A stretch of 64,000 nucleotides of DNA. Source: Tethya wilhelma. Taxonomy: Eukaryota > Porifera > Demospongiae > Tethyida > Tethyidae. Of this stretch, positions 1 to 36,308 are shown piece by piece. The notes under the pieces were generated by a model. It was not told the origin of the DNA. It did not search any database and was given only the letters and a program-made list of their open reading frames with translations. The position numbers were made by a program, and so were the translations under genes. The stretch covers positions 1,668,817 to 1,732,816 of the forward strand of contig CAXIPT010000006.1 in the NCBI GenBank assembly GCA_964030475.1, written 5' to 3'. Numbering within the stretch: position 1 is the first letter of the stretch; each line of letters starts with the position of its first letter.

Positions 1-2
1 TT

Positions 3-1085
3 AGCACTCTCTCTCCACCTTCGGTGGTGGAAAGATCCCTTTCTCCTCAGTCAGTGTCTAATGTCGGCTCGCCCGAGTCACCCTTACTTACACAACAACA
101 ACAACAACAACAACAACATCTTGTTAGTCATTCTTCATCTTCATCCCTCCTCTCCAGTGCAGCCAGTCCAAGTAGCTACTCTCAACTTTCACCTCAACAA
201 CAAGTTAGCGTTTCTTCCCCTGATCAGCCATTGTCCACAGCTTCACCATCTTCACTTCTTACTCAACAGCCTTCCCCTGGGCCACTAGCTGCATCACTTG
301 GGGGCTCCTATCCTGAAATTGATAGCTCTGGGCTCTTAAACCAGATGTTTAGCTCGGGGTCTTTATCGGTACAGTCGCCTCCTATGCAACAGGGATCTGT
401 GTACAGTTCCAACTCACAATCTCTTAGTAGTCCACCAATGATGAACGGAGGCTCAACCTCAGTATCTAGCCCGGGTAGTGTCTTTTCTCCTGAATCAGCC
501 ACTGAGTCTATTCCAGGATTAAGCCCGGTCTCAATCCAGAATTCACACCCGAGTGTTCCGCACGGTCAAAACTTGCCAGCTCAAACCAATCAACAAATGC
601 CTATGTCAACTCTGAGTATGGACACGTCATCATCTTTGCTCGGAGGCTATGATGGGAATCAGTTTCTTGGTATGTCCGATTCCGATATCAATGGACTTGG
701 AATGGGTGATCCGGTATTGGAGCAACTCCTGAGTGAAGCTATAGTACTGAACACAGCTTCGAACGGACAACACACACAACCTCAGACTAATGGCGGTGCT
801 CAATTTTCACAAACTGTCAACCCCAGCAGCACTGAAGGTTTTTTACATCAGCAAAATGGAGTTTTCACGAACGGTCAAAGTGTACTCACAAACGGTTCGT
901 TTGTACCTCATTCTGCGACCTCGAGTGCGAGCAATACAATCGCCATGTCGTGCGATGTCAACGTGGAATCAGGTATGATGAACGGGAATGGGACTTCAAC
1001 GTCTGTGATGGGGAAACCCCTCCCGGGCTCTGTCCAGCAGATGGACACTGAAGCTCAAGACATCATTCAACAGTTTATGTCGTAG
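3..1085 (+). CDS. C-terminal exon of a Ser/Gln-rich probable transcription regulator (5' truncated by window)
   Basis: The frame is open from base 3 to the TAG at 1083-1085, about 360 residues, and is cut by the left edge; the first visible bases could also include a splice acceptor (TTAG at 1-4). The protein is low in complexity, rich in Ser, Gln, Pro, Asn and Gly. A run of eight Gln, all CAA codons, lies at 93-116. Short acidic-hydrophobic patches such as GDPVLEQLLSEAIV, and the last residues DTEAQDIIQQFMS, resemble transactivation segments of nuclear regulators; that function is inferred from composition. No DNA-binding domain, zinc finger or membrane segment is in the visible part, so I cannot name the family. 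The GTG at 24 is not a real start, because the frame continues upstream of it. An overlapping + frame at 61-288 is a shadow. Confidence 0.75.
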   Translation, partial: STLSPPSVVERSLSPQSVSNVGSPESPLLTQQQQQQQQHLVSHSSSSSLLSSAASPSSYSQLSPQQQVSVSSPDQPLSTASPSSLLTQQPSPGPLAASLGGSYPEIDSSGLLNQMFSSGSLSVQSPPMQQGSVYSSNSQSLSSPPMMNGGSTSVSSPGSVFSPESATESIPGLSPVSIQNSHPSVPHGQNLPAQTNQQMPMSTLSMDTSSSLLGGYDGNQFLGMSDSDINGLGMGDPVLEQLLSEAIVLNTASNGQHTQPQTNGGAQFSQTVNPSSTEGFLHQQNGVFTNGQSVLTNGSFVPHSATSSASNTIAMSCDVNVESGMMNGNGTSTSVMGKPLPGSVQQMDTEAQDIIQQFMS

Positions 1086-1694
1086 TACTTTTTTCTTTCC
1101 TGAAAATTTTGTGATCCAAGTTTTGCCTCTTGATCTTCACTGATAATTTTTTTTCCCATTGTATAAATTCTCACAATTTTTTTGAAACTTTTTCTTGAGT
1201 TTTTTTTTTGTTTTTGTTTTTTTTCCCATTGATTTTTTTATCATCTTTTCATGCACTGATTTGTATGTTAGATAGTACACTGGACATTGATTCTGTACAA
1301 TAGTCTTAGACTGTGATTATTGTTGTAGTACTAAATTTACAAGTTGTGCATAACTTTTTCTTGCTTTATGATCATGTTGTTTACCTTGAGGAAAGTACTT
1401 GTCCGTGTACGTGTATGCTTTTGTGCATTGTCAAATTTGAGTTTATTCTATTGACGACCTTTTCCATTTACTTCAAACAAAGCCGAGAACAGAGCAAAGA
1501 GAAGATAATTTAATATGTACTTTTCTACGGTGTTTGGAGCTTCTAGAGAGCTCCTAAAACTTCGACAGTGTCTCTTTTGGTCCTTAGGAGAGAGAGGCAT
1601 ATCTAGAGGACGGTTTGTCCGCAAAAGATGGCTTCAAAAGTCGCTTTTCTCGACGGTATCACTTTTTTCCCAATCACCACAACTACCACCGACC
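1086..1694 (+). other. 3' UTR and intergenic gap between two + strand genes
   Basis: T-rich sequence with several T runs follows the stop codon and is probably the 3' UTR of the upstream gene. I see no clear AATAAA signal at a convincing distance. An open frame starts at 1515 in the same frame as the proposed next-gene start at 1695, so the 5' end of that gene is uncertain. Only about 600 bp separate the two genes. Confidence 0.5.
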
Positions 1695-24510
<22,816 letters not shown>

Positions 24511-25893
24511 GTATACAATTATTCATAGTATGTAACAATATATCCAATGGAGGGATTTTCCATTGGCTGGAAATATTCAAGAATATAGAATATAGGTAGG
24601 CACAGAATATAGGCACAATTGAATATATTCAAGAATATATAGGCAAAGAATTTGTGGATTTCCATTCAATTGCCAGGTTTACGAGTTGCTTGGCTCATGG
24701 GTGTCAGATGCATGCATGCATATTATATTCAAGTCTGTGTATGCATGTTTGAACAATGTAAATAATTATATACGTATAGCTACATATAATATTTATAATA
24801 ATAATTATGGTGCATGCAATGCTTGCTTATACACGTTTTGCTTTGTGCTTGATCAATTTCTGAATGTTTTTAAGTTTTGAGAAAATTTATAATGAGAGAG
24901 ATCGAGGATCAGAACCGACATAATAGATTGTATTGATTTTACAAAGATATAGAAAACAATGCTACCTGCTAATCTTATTATGTAGACAGTACTATTTATA
25001 GAGTACATTACAAGAAATTAAAGTAACTGTTATAAGTACGGTATGATTATGAGTTATCAGTAATGTAACATATACGTAATGAGTAGTCAAGTATAGTAAG
25101 ATATAGCTATATGTTAAGTTATTACTAAGTTAAATACACTGTGCTATTATAGAACTCAAAAAATTGAAAGAAGATGCTATGTTTACTGACAGTATTGTAT
25201 AAATTTGGATGATGTAATCGCTATTGACTGTAAAATAATATTATAATGATGATCTGTGTTTGTTATTGTATACTGGGATATCGATCGAATGGACATGGTG
25301 GTTCCTTTAATTGGAGAAATGAAAATATTTCTATACAAAAGAGGTGATAACAACATAAATAGGTTTGTGGTCAAGATGAGAGACTTGGAGAAAGGAGACA
25401 CAAGAAGTTCACAAGAAAGAGATGTGACCAAAAGGTACAATGGAGGCCTTAGAAGGCCCCACTGTGGTTCACCTCACACACTTTGAAGAGGTGAATCATA
25501 CATTCCAAGGTTGAGAGGGAGAGAGAGAGAAAGAGATAGAGAGCAAGTGTGATCAACATAGAGTGTGTATGATGAAAAGAGAAATCGTACAAAAATCGAA
25601 CAAGATAAGGAAATAGAAATATTCCAGGAAGGAAGTAGGTATACGATGAGAGTTTCAATATTCTGCCAATCGACGAATCGGAATGTACGTATGTTGTTTA
25701 CTGTTTTTGTTTATCGTGAGAAATCATAAAGAATTGGTAAACTGTCGGAATCAGGAGGAGGGCTATCGATACATTGGTTGCAGATCTGGCTTGTCTTCCT
25801 ACGTATACTATACAAGATTGAAGATGAAAGTGATTCTTTAACAATAGCAAGTTACGTACGAGCGAAAAAATAAAGAAGATCAAAGAAAGAAAA
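24511..25893. other. Convergent gene boundary
   Basis: AT-rich sequence between the + strand membrane-protein gene and the - strand SIX gene; should contain both 3' UTRs. Small frames here (for example + 25256-25486) lack supporting splice sites, and I do not call a gene. Confidence 0.4.
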
Positions 25894-28800
25894 CTAAATT
25901 GTCGGACTTGTGGATGTGCTCGGAGCTTGTGAAGGAAAATATCCTGCTGGGTAATTCGTCCTAGCCATTGTCATCTGTGAATACGAAGGCTGATATGCGG
26001 CCGCCGCTGCAGTATACCCACTCTGCATGAGATCGTGAGAGTTCACTCCAAAAGCTCCGTACCCCATTCCAGTGGGAGTCGGCCACGTGTACTGTTTCCC
26101 TGTACCATAAGGACTGATGTAGGCCGAGGGACTCATTCCTCCCGAATAGACACCTCCGCTAGCAGTCATCATACTTTCTGCTGAGGGGAAAGATGGTGGG
26201 TTGAATCCTTGGAAGGTCGAAGGTGACATCATCTGACTGGGAGAGATGGTCGAGTTTGAGAACGAGTAGCCCCTAGTCGTTAGCGGACTGTTGTAGAAGT
26301 TGCTGCTAGCTTCGGAATACTCGGTGTCACTGAAGCTGCCGTACTGCTTGGCTCCCTGAACGTCTGACACAGCTGTTGATTGTAGAGAAGAGGTGGTTTG
26401 TGCTTCGGTCGCGATATCGTGAGGAATCGTAAACTGCTCGTCTGTTGGAGAGTAGACAGACATTTTTGGAAAATCTGACCCTCCTTCGCTTACGGGAGCT
26501 TCACTGTTTCCACTGGGAGAGTTAGGAAGACTTGAGAGGTCACCCTGTGAGTCGTCGGGGAGCTTGGATTGATCGAATTCCGGTAGTGCTTCTTTGGGAG
26601 AGTGAAGAATGTCCAGTTTTGTGGCATCTTTTGGCTCTGGTTTGATCTTGTCTTTGTTGGTACTCTGAGGGCCGGGACTGGTGCCGCTGTATAAATAGAG
26701 AGACAGGGAATTGTGAAATATTGAAATGATAATTCTACTAATTTACAAAAATATATATATTTTTATTCTTATTATGATAAAATTAATATTGCACAACCAC
26801 GACAAACTGAGCATTGCAATCTCCTTATACTATGTGAGAGATGTGCCTATACTTCCCATACAAATCAATCAATGCTTTGTTATTCTAAATATAGTAACCC
26901 AACTGATGTTTATTTACAGCTAGATACTGAGGCAATCGCAAAAATACAATGGAGCTATTTAGCCTACGAACACACACATTCACAATCATGCACAGTTTGG
27001 GGTAAGTTTACGCATTCTCAACAATTAATGCTAAAGGAATTGAACGGTCCTGAACAACACACACAAACCATTATACGATAGTTAGAGCTAATATCAAACA
27101 CACTCCAAAAATGTGCGCAAGTAGTAACCACAATTGACAAAGACATTAAAGCTATATAGTACGACATTATTCGACAATTACAAAACTGTTTACAAATGCG
27201 AAACTAGCAGCATCCATTAAATTTCAATCAAATGCTTATGCATACAGGCCTTTGGAGAAGTATTCACTCCTCTGTGTGACTAAAGCACCACTCTTTAAGT
27301 GTCATTCATCAAAATTGTGGCAAACAAGCAAACAGTTTAGTAACTATTATTCACTATACTATGCCATTGTATTATGTACGTGAGCCTACCCTGGAGGGCT
27401 ATGAGGTTGTTGAGCATTTTTCAAATATCTTTGTTGCATTTGAAGCGCTTAGGAAGTACCATAGTTGGCCATGGTTCAATTCGGTCACTCTCCAGATATT
27501 TAAATGAAAAGCGCCATGAAAGGCAAGTGGATGGGGTACCTTGTACGCCCATTTCTGTTTGAGCAATGTGGTTTTCAAAGGGACTAAAGCGATCCTTTGC
27601 TTCCTATGCTTGATGTGTTGTTGTTGTTGTTGAGTTTGAGATTCGTTAACGTCGAAAAAATGTCAGTTACGTTTATGTACTATACCACAACTAAGTCTTG
27701 TTTTCGTTGTGTACATTATAATAGTATAATTTATATTATGGCTAAGGTCACTAACCTATTCTATAAATCTTCTAACACTTTATAAAGAGCAGAGACATGA
27801 ACACAACACTTAACACTTTGACGAACAATCAGACTATTCCAGTGGAATATAGCAAAAATGATTGCTTGCTTCAAATTGATTGTTTAAAGTTATTTTAAGA
27901 CTGTGTAAGTGATACACCAAAGACGCTTATGAATTTATGCACTTATGCACACTGTTTGGCAGCTCAGTTTTCAAGTCAATGAGCGCGGACGGTGTCAAGT
28001 TACCAACGCATTCGTACAAGCAAAATTGAGTAAGCCTAAGTGTAAATGAGCCTAAGTAGTTTGCATAGTGAACAACTGCATCCACTAACACATTAATGAC
28101 TAATGGATAAAAGTTTTGTTGGAAGTCTTGTAGTAGTGAATTTCAATCAACAAGCCAAGAACAGCAAATAAACAAGCTCACCAGCGAAGTTGCTCGAGTT
28201 AGCCGCAGGCGGCATACCACACTTTATAGTCTAGCTTTAGACTTTGCATGCACATAGTTTTACTGCTATACACATTTCAGCGTCTAAATTTGTTGTTGTA
28301 ACACAACAAATTGCATCTAATGTTGTTATGGCTCAAGTGGTGTTGACTATAAAGACTATCAACAACCGTTTATCGCTCAACAAAGACTAAACAAATCTTG
28401 CAACCTTGGATACACTACTTCGGTTAACAAACAAAACATCAAGCCAGCTGAATTGCTTTCTAATCACATAAATAAATCTTAAACATGACATGAAAACTTA
28501 CGTCTTTGACTCGGATGCTCTGTCTCTTTGCCGCCGATTCTTGAACCAGTTGCTCACTTGGGTGGTGGTCAATCCAGTTTGCTCGGCCAGTTGGCGCTTT
28601 TCTCTCGGGCTAGGGTAGGGATTCTGCTGGTACCATTGTCTCAGCACCACTCTAGACTTCTCCTTGAAACAATAACTCGTCTCTTCTCCGTCCCAGATCG
28701 TTCTGGGCAGTGGGAACTTTCTCCTGATTCTGTACTTGCCAACTGCTCCAAGAGGCTTGCCTCTCAATCGCTCAGCTTCAATGTAGTGTGCTTGTAGCCA

Positions 28801-29085
28801 CAGCTGTTGCATGCGAGGGTGGGATTCTGGAGAAAAGTTGTTGCTCTCGATAATCCGGTAGAGCTCTTGGAAGTTTCCTTGGTGAAATGCAATCAAAGCC
28901 TTTGCTTTCAGTACGCTCTCGTTCTTTTGGATCTGCTCACAAGCAGGCAAACTCCACAGAAATCTTGCAAGACGTTCAATGTTGCCGCTCTGTTGGAGGA
29001 CATCACATACGCAAGCTACTTGCTCTTGTGAAAGACCATAAGCACTGTATGGGATCATGGCGGCCGAGAGTTGATATCCATTCAT
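25894..29085 (-). CDS. Six1/2: SIX1/2-class homeobox transcription factor, two coding exons
   Basis: Exon 1 is 29085-28502 (- strand), exon 2 is 26686-25894; together 1377 nt, 458 residues. The donor (GTAAGT) and acceptor (TTTATACAG) agree in phase 2. Residues ~18-128 form the SIX protein-interaction domain ([42 protein letters not shown]). Residues ~133-192 form the homeodomain with [14 protein letters not shown], including the SIX-typical Lys at homeodomain position 50. [11 protein letters not shown] is diagnostic of the SIX1/2 subclass. Exon 2 encodes a Ser/Pro/Tyr-rich tail with no known domain. SIX1/2 proteins are nuclear DNA-binding factors acting with EYA and PAX partners in animal development. 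The start is the ATG at 29085, just after a possible acceptor (CTAG, exon from 29092), so an untranslated or short coding exon may lie upstream. An ATG 10 codons further upstream is also in frame but overlaps the polypyrimidine tract. Confidence 0.93.
26687..28501 (-). other. SIX1/2 intron
   Basis: 1815 bp, AT-rich, GT/AG borders, splitting the gene just after the homeodomain. No exon or strong repeat seen. It contains a perfect small hairpin at 28287-28312 (AATTTGTTGT / ACAACAAATT). Confidence 0.85.
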
Positions 29086-29942
29086 TATGCTCCTAGCAAA
29101 AGAAAGACACTGCATTGTTAGACATTGAAGATTCTAAAAGAAATTTTTTTTGTTCTGAGTTTGTGTTTTTCTGAAGCGATTTGATAATCACTCGCTCGTT
29201 AAATACTCAACCGAGGAATGGTCGGCTTCGGTATACGTAGTTAGCAGAACTGTTGATATGAAAAATGATCTTTCTCAAGTAACAAAGTGTGTTTTTATGG
29301 CTTTCTCTACTACTGTTATGCAGCGCATTTAGCCACTTACTTATAACAATAGGAAGAGCCAATTCATGTGGTATTGCTTACGGTGGGCTAATTAATAGTT
29401 GGAAGCCAGGCAAATGCTACTACGTGTGTAACACTCCCGCGAAGCAAATAGCATTCCACAGTTTCTTCAAATCATGCACTCAGCTCTTTGTGTCCATAGT
29501 ACAGTATACCCCCTTGCATTTTTGTAACCACCAATAATTGTGACCAGAGCAAAATCAAAGCAACGTAATGTGTACAGTACTTCCCATTGAGTTCCTTTTA
29601 CAAATTTACACGAAGCATCCTATTCGGATCATACCTGTACTTTACTTCAGGCAAGCTGCTATAATACATAAGTGGCCACAGGCTATAGATGGCTTAGATT
29701 ACAACATAGGAAATCATTGCCGACTGAAATTTGAGTAGCCAACACTCCTACACATTCAGTCAGCTGAACGGCTCAAAAGTACACAATACCTACTGTACCA
29801 GTCATAATACACGCAGTAGTGACTGTATAACAGTTGCTTATCATATGAAATTATCTGTTAAATTTATTATTGTGTAGTTGAGCTTACATTTTAGTCCATG
29901 CTGTAGTTTCTTTCAACGGTGTTTTCCTTTGGTGGGCACAGT

Positions 29943-29955
29943 GTTGCTAAGCAAC
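29943..29955. promoter_or_regulatory. RFX X-box-like palindrome upstream of SIX1/2
   Basis: GTTGCTAAGCAAC is a 13-bp inverted repeat of the RFX type, about 860 bp upstream of the SIX1/2 start codon on the gene's own side. No expression evidence. Confidence 0.3.
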
Positions 29956-31096
29956 ATATAATACTATAGGGCCTGCACACATCCCATTCTAAATCTACAC
30001 ACATGCATTGTAGCTGAGCTTTCAAATCATATTCATGGGATAGTTGAGCTGATGGACAAGTTGATAGTGCGTTAGCTCGGCTAATGATTATTGCAAACAC
30101 CAACTCAATGTACTGAGTTTTAAAGGACGCGTTATTCATTGGTTTTGGTATTCATGTATTGGGTTACCAAATGATGCAAATACAAAAGATTCATACGTAT
30201 ACTTTGTCCACTAAAAGGTGAGTTGTGTGGAGACCTTTACAATTATTATTGTGCAAATTCAATCTATCATGCATGGTTTGCAGAATATATAGCATTATAA
30301 TATAAACACACCCATGAGCGACTGATAACTGAATTTCACGACAAGACATGATACTCATTGCATTTCAAATTTTTTTTGATACTTATACAATTGCAAGCTA
30401 TACCTTGTCCAATATTATCAAAAACAGATCAATAATGGTAACTTAGTGTTAGATGCACCTATGTATACGTAGCTATTGGACTTTTTCAATAACTGTTATA
30501 CTGTAAACCACTGTACCACTATAATCAATCACTTACTAACCCGTTGAATACAATCACATGGAGATGAGCAACCTTCCAAGGGTGTGTGCCTTAGGGAACT
30601 GACCATGACTGTCACTCACTCGCTCGATCTTCCATCACATCACAATGAATGGACAATCGATGTGATTCACAAGCGAATGCAATTCAATTGATGCATGCAA
30701 GTGATGCAATTCATGAAAAATTTGATTTAAAATACTCATGTAAATAATTTTGTTATTGCCGTAGCATAGTATAGGCTTGCATGCATACATACACATGTCA
30801 GGGTCTTCAGTATGTTACAACTGTGCACAAGAGAAAAGAATTATTTCTATTGAAGGAGAATCTTAGCTTCCAGGTTAACTTTACTTAAGAGATGCGAAAC
30901 AGTTGGACAGACAGCTAGGTGCATAGTTGTTGAGTATAGAGTGATTTGTATGTTATGAGGCTATAAATCGACTAGTAGCTGGGGTATAATAATGTGTGTT
31001 TGTGTTTTGTGTGTGTGTAATACTGATGATGTCATTTGTTTGCATCCATGAGTGAATGGTGTGTGTGAGTCATCTTTGTTCTTAATGATCACTATA

Positions 31097-31130
<34 letters not shown>

Positions 31131-31887
31131 ACACAACACATGAATCTACTTAAAAAACTATAACTTAACCATATTATTCACCTACTGCTAATCAAATTAC
31201 ATGCCTTGGTAGATTAAACAAGAGATAACCATGTACTGTTATTCTTTGTTGAAATTCAATAATCCCCTTCATAATAAGATTCACGACTCAGCTTCACCAA
31301 TCAAGCAAAGCAAGAAACTATTAGGATATTAAAATGTAGACCAATCGACTGTGACTTGACTTTTCCACGTTAGTTGCGATTATTGTTATCATTTGAAGTT
31401 CAAAGCTTTTGGAATTATTAAATGGTATCGTGAAAACTTATAAGGTAACGCAAACAAACGATTGAGATCTATTTTAGAGCACTCTTTAAAATTGCTTTCT
31501 TTCCCCTCTCTCCACTAAACTTGTTTGCTTGGTCATGCACTACAAATGCGTGTGTGTACACCCGCTGCATGCTGATGCAAGCAACAAAAAATGAATTAGG
31601 TTAATTTCACATTATGCATATACAAGCTTGATGTGGAGATGCATACTTACATACAATACACCTGTGTCCTGCACGACAAATTGAATATTATCATAAGCAA
31701 TGCAATTTACTATCATCTGTTTATTTTTGACAAATGATGAGAATTTAATTGCAAGAATAATATTAAATTTCTCAAAAAATTAATAATAACAGCTAAAGAA
31801 TAAACCTTACAAATAATAATTATTTAGTTAGAAACAATAGTTTCTGTGTTTAGCAATGGTGATAAATTCATCCAAATCAACCTGTTT

Positions 31888-31888
31888 G

Positions 31889-31920
<32 letters not shown>

Positions 31921-31947
31921 CATTGAGTAGAGTATTATAGACTATAN

Positions 31948-31988
<41 letters not shown>

Positions 31989-31996
31989 TGTGTGTG
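31888..31996. repeat. Two (GT)n tracts with single-N gap
   Basis: GT repeats at about 31891-31920 and 31951-31996, with N at 31947 between them. Confidence 0.9.
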
Positions 31997-33318
31997 TAAT
32001 AATTATGCAGTATGAGTGTGAGATAGTAAAGTGAATTCAACATCACTACCATGACATTGCAAAGAAAGATTCAAGTATTAAACTAGATGATAAAACCTTT
32101 TTTGTTTGTTTGTTTGTTTTTTTACTCAACTGAAGGGGACCTGAGCTGGAGGTTCTTATAATGGAATACTTTAATAAATGTGTCAACGATAAACATCCAT
32201 ACAACTGTCACAATCAATTATACGAAGAGCAGGTCAAATTATGAAAAAAGAAACAAGAGAAATTTTCTTATTAAATTTTACTATCTATAGCTATTACTTA
32301 ATGCTAATAATTTTCCATCAGTGCTCAAACTATAGCTAGCATGTGGTCTATAACACAATTTTGAGAAGGCCTCCCTTTGCTTTCATGCAAACATCTGCAT
32401 GGTGGTCAACTATAGCTTGTTAGCTTTAAAAAATTATTCTCCCAGGATACACACACACAACAACTGCAGAAACTGCATGCATGTGACCAACTGGCGTTGT
32501 TGCTAGGCTATGTAACATACAAGCTATAGTATTCTGAAGGCCAGCAGAGACACTGTTTTGCAGTGTGTGTGTGTGGCTAGAGCAGCTTGTCATTGATGTG
32601 TTGAGTGGGGCCTCTCCAGAGCCCAGAACACATGGTACTGTGGTGCTTAATGACACCAAAATAATAATAAAAAAAGTCAATTAGTAAACCATAACGGACC
32701 AACACGTGTGCTCAGCACAACACAGTGCGGAATTAGGTTGGCTTTGATGGACAGTCAACGCTTGTAGCATCCACTTAAACTACAAGCCATTTTAACCACA
32801 AAAACAAGGTTCACAATGCAATGTCAGTGTCACATGTTATACAATTTTGGGTGGTGGTGCACACACACACACATACCAATTATTTTTTGGGGGTTGCACA
32901 CACATGCAGGAACATGTAGTTGGTTGGCTCTCAGCTGTGAGTAAAAGAGTAAAAAGTGTCGGCACACTTTTACTATGTGTCACTTAGCAACAACACCAGG
33001 TCTTATACAACTTGATATAAGAGCTGTCATTGGGAGGCTCTGCTCCCACTCCACTGTCACTTGGTAACAGACCATCAAGGGTTTGCGTACGTATGTATGT
33101 ATCACATGTGTGTTCGATCAAAAGATGCAGGTGTGTGGCCTTTCTTCACACTATAAGTGTTCCAAACATACTCTTGCACAACATAAATTAACTCCATCAT
33201 CATCACTTCTATTAAAGACACACACACCCAATAACATACGTGTATGTCTCCATGCAAAATATCTCCTCATTGGATGAAAGAACAAAGCCAACTGCAACCT
33301 TAAAGAGAGTTGTACTAT

Positions 33319-33390
33319 GCAGGCTCTCTCCCTTAATTCCTATTTTTCAGCATATAATATTCTCAGGAAGAAAGCCTGGAAATGAGGTTA
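33319..33390. mobile_element. Palindromic MITE-like element, copy
   Basis: GCAGGCTCTCTCCCTTAATTCC paired with a right end GAAAGCCTGGAAATGAGGTTA; same family as 22997-23100. Confidence 0.5.
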
Positions 33391-33438
33391 GAGCACTCTC
33401 AATGGGCATGCAAAGTCATTCACGTGATATCACGTAAA

Positions 33439-33514
33439 AGGCTCTCTCCTTCCTATTATTTGTTCAGCATGCAGAGGGAGAGAGTAGGCCTGGAAATGAA
33501 GCTAAAAATGGTCA
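33439..33514. mobile_element. Palindromic MITE-like element, adjacent copy
   Basis: AAGGCTCTCTCCTTCCTATT paired with GTAGGCCTGGAAATGAAGCTA. Shares TTCAGCAT with the neighbouring copy 50 bp upstream, suggesting duplication of one element. Confidence 0.5.
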
Positions 33515-34621
33515 ACAATTGACAATGAACACTAGAGATGTACTACGTGCAGTGGAAGCTGAGGCTATAGCTGGCTAGCATGCCAATAACAAGTGGGACG
33601 GACTCAATGAGAACTGAACAGCAGGAACAGTTCTTCTCTCTCGACAACAGCAGAGGCCAACTGAATCTGATCACACCTAAAGTTACACAGACACACATGC
33701 GGTGCAAAACTATCTCAGTGCAAACACATGCACACATTCACAGAGCGACTATAGTTCTCCTGAATATTATATTCTGTGAAAGATAATCCCCCATTCAAAA
33801 ACAAGCAAACGGTCGAACAGTAACCATCGGATTAAATATCATCGGCAGAGACGGACAACCAAATAAAGTGGTACTCCACCACGATCTGTAGCCACTTGAC
33901 AAAATAGCTTGCCAATACTCAGTTCATATATTATACGATGCATACTATAATATAACGTACGTGTGCATGCATGCACAAACATATGTTGTCCCCAAACCTA
34001 CACTGGCACAGGAATTTAGCGGTTTGGCTTTGTGTGTGGCGAATTTGATACGGATCTCTTCTTTCAAACTGTTGCATGCGTGCACCCAAGATCGAAGCAA
34101 AACTGGCTGTTTGTCAGATATCGGATCTCCTTTTGCCAGAGGGAAGATAATACGGTTCTAAAATGACTCCCTACCACGCATAAAGCCTTCCTGGGTGGTA
34201 TGCGATACCGCAGTTAAAGAGGATCAAGTGAATGCTTGAGATTCCAATTTATCACTCCTGTCTGTTTGTCAAATGCACACCAAAGAGAAGAGATATGTAA
34301 TTTACAAGAGCAAAAAGAACGAGAGAAAGAGCTATAGATAGGAATCAACAAAATGTAGTAATGTTTTAATGATTAAATCTATTTTTAGAACAGTTAGTTT
34401 TTATGCATATTAATAGCTATCAAAACAGAGTGGATATTCTTATCTGAGTCTGTGTGTGTGTGCATGTGCGTATGCATGTGCATGTGCTTGTGTGTGTGCA
34501 TGTACGTGTGCGTGTGCATGCGTGTGTGCATGTATGTGTATACGTGCATCTGCACACGTGTGCAATAGATTAGGCTATTATTCTATTGTAATTGGTTTCA
34601 GGTGAGTTAGTGCATGTGTGT

Positions 34622-34705
34622 GTCCACCACTGTGGTGAAGTGGTTAACATCTCTGTCTCATAACCCTAGGGTTGTGAGTTCAAGTCCACCCAGTGGCATG
34701 TGATT
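34622..34705 (+). repeat. tRNA-derived (Met-like) SINE or tRNA pseudogene
   Basis: TGGTGAAGTGGTTAAC resembles an A box and D-arm, TCTCATAACCC resembles a Met (CAT) anticodon arm, and GTGAGTTCAAGTCC a B box / T-arm, in the right order and spacing. Acceptor stem pairing is imperfect and T-rich sequence follows, so a SINE head or pseudogene is likelier than a working tRNA. Confidence 0.55.
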
Positions 34706-36308
34706 AATTGTCCTTTTTTTCCAGGTTGTCCACCCTAACATCTGATGGGATACCTTGGTCCAGGTGGATGTTGGGATTCATACTCAGACTCAGATCACAG
34801 CAGCCGCAGCAACATAGAATATTTACGTTTACATTTGTGTGTTTCAGTACACTATCTGATCATATGCTGTTTCGGTTGTAAGAGACCAATAAGCAACAAG
34901 CGAGACACTGCGTTATGTCTACAAAACTATAATACTCTACTCTCAAAATCCTCACTGATGTTGCATTCATCGCCAGCATGCCTGAAAAGACTCGCGTAAG
35001 TAAATAATGAATATTTATGAGAAGAAACCTCTCCTGTTGGTTGGCAATCATAGTGATCAATTACTTGATGTCGCAAAAATTGTAAATAATGAAATCCACT
35101 CGCAGGCCACTATAAACGACACAAAAAGACCACAAAAATCAAATATCGGATCAACTTTAGCGTCGGGAGCGGGAGAGCGTGAGTGCGTGTGTGTGGGGGT
35201 AAAGGGGATCAGACAGGACAGTCTTAGTATTGTCCCGATAACGTGGGGGAAAACATCGATCGAACATGATCTATTGCTGTGTAACGCTTTGAAGTGTCCT
35301 TAAGTGCGTGTGTGGGTGTTCGTATATAGAAAGACCCATCTCAGATTATCTTCAATGGGCCTACAAAAAGAGAAAAAAAAATTTTGAGCGATAATTATTG
35401 TAAATGTATGCTCTCACAGTATATATACATATGAGACAAAAGGAGATTATGTGGGGATATGGTTCAAAAATTTTTTTTCTCATTTTGTCAACCCATTAAA
35501 GATGTTCCGTTAATGTACAAACACCTAAGATCGATTGCTAGCTGAAAATGCTCTCATAGTTATAAGAGTAGAAGGGTTTGTATGTATGAGTGAGGAGAAA
35601 GCAGTCTCATTCTTGAGCACACAAGTAAAAATACTGACTATAAATAATTATAATTGTAATAGACATGGAATAACAATAATTTTCAACTTAAGCAAGTCTG
35701 AGATGCTACATTCATCAGCTTATAAAATTTGCAGACTATATACTATCAAAAATTATTCTAGCATGAACAGTTGAGGAAGAGTTGTGGTTTGACGTTTGTA
35801 ACACACTCACACACACTCAAAATTAAATGTGTTTACGAATCATTGATGGGTGTATCGAAACCACCCAGACCATAATCATAGTAAATGAGGCCGCTCTCTG
35901 GGAAATTCTCACAACGAATTACTTATCTCATTCATCAATCTACGCAAGCGTGCATGCGTAAATAGTACTACAAAATGCATACATTTGTACGAGTGCCACT
36001 TGACACCAATTTGCATTAAATTTCATTATAATAATTTCCACTTTAGATATAATTATACCATTGTGTGTTTATCTATGTGACTGTGTGTGTGTGGGCGAGC
36101 TTATAGGATGCATGCACGGCTAGACAAAATGCCTATATGCATATGTACATACCCATGCATTTAGAGATCTAGCGAGTGTGTGAGTGTGTGTGGGTGTTGA
36201 CCGAGCAAAGCAGGTGGTACACGTACGGCCGAGTGAAAGGAATTCTAAATAGAGTACAATAACGTCGTAAATAGTAGACTGTCTGAAAAGACTGAGGAGA
36301 AAACTTAC

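Noticed and set aside
308..502. - strand frame opposite the first exon
   Set aside because: Shadow of the clear + strand coding frame.
28528..29096. + strand frames opposite the SIX1/2 exon
   Set aside because: Antisense shadows of a strongly conserved coding exon.
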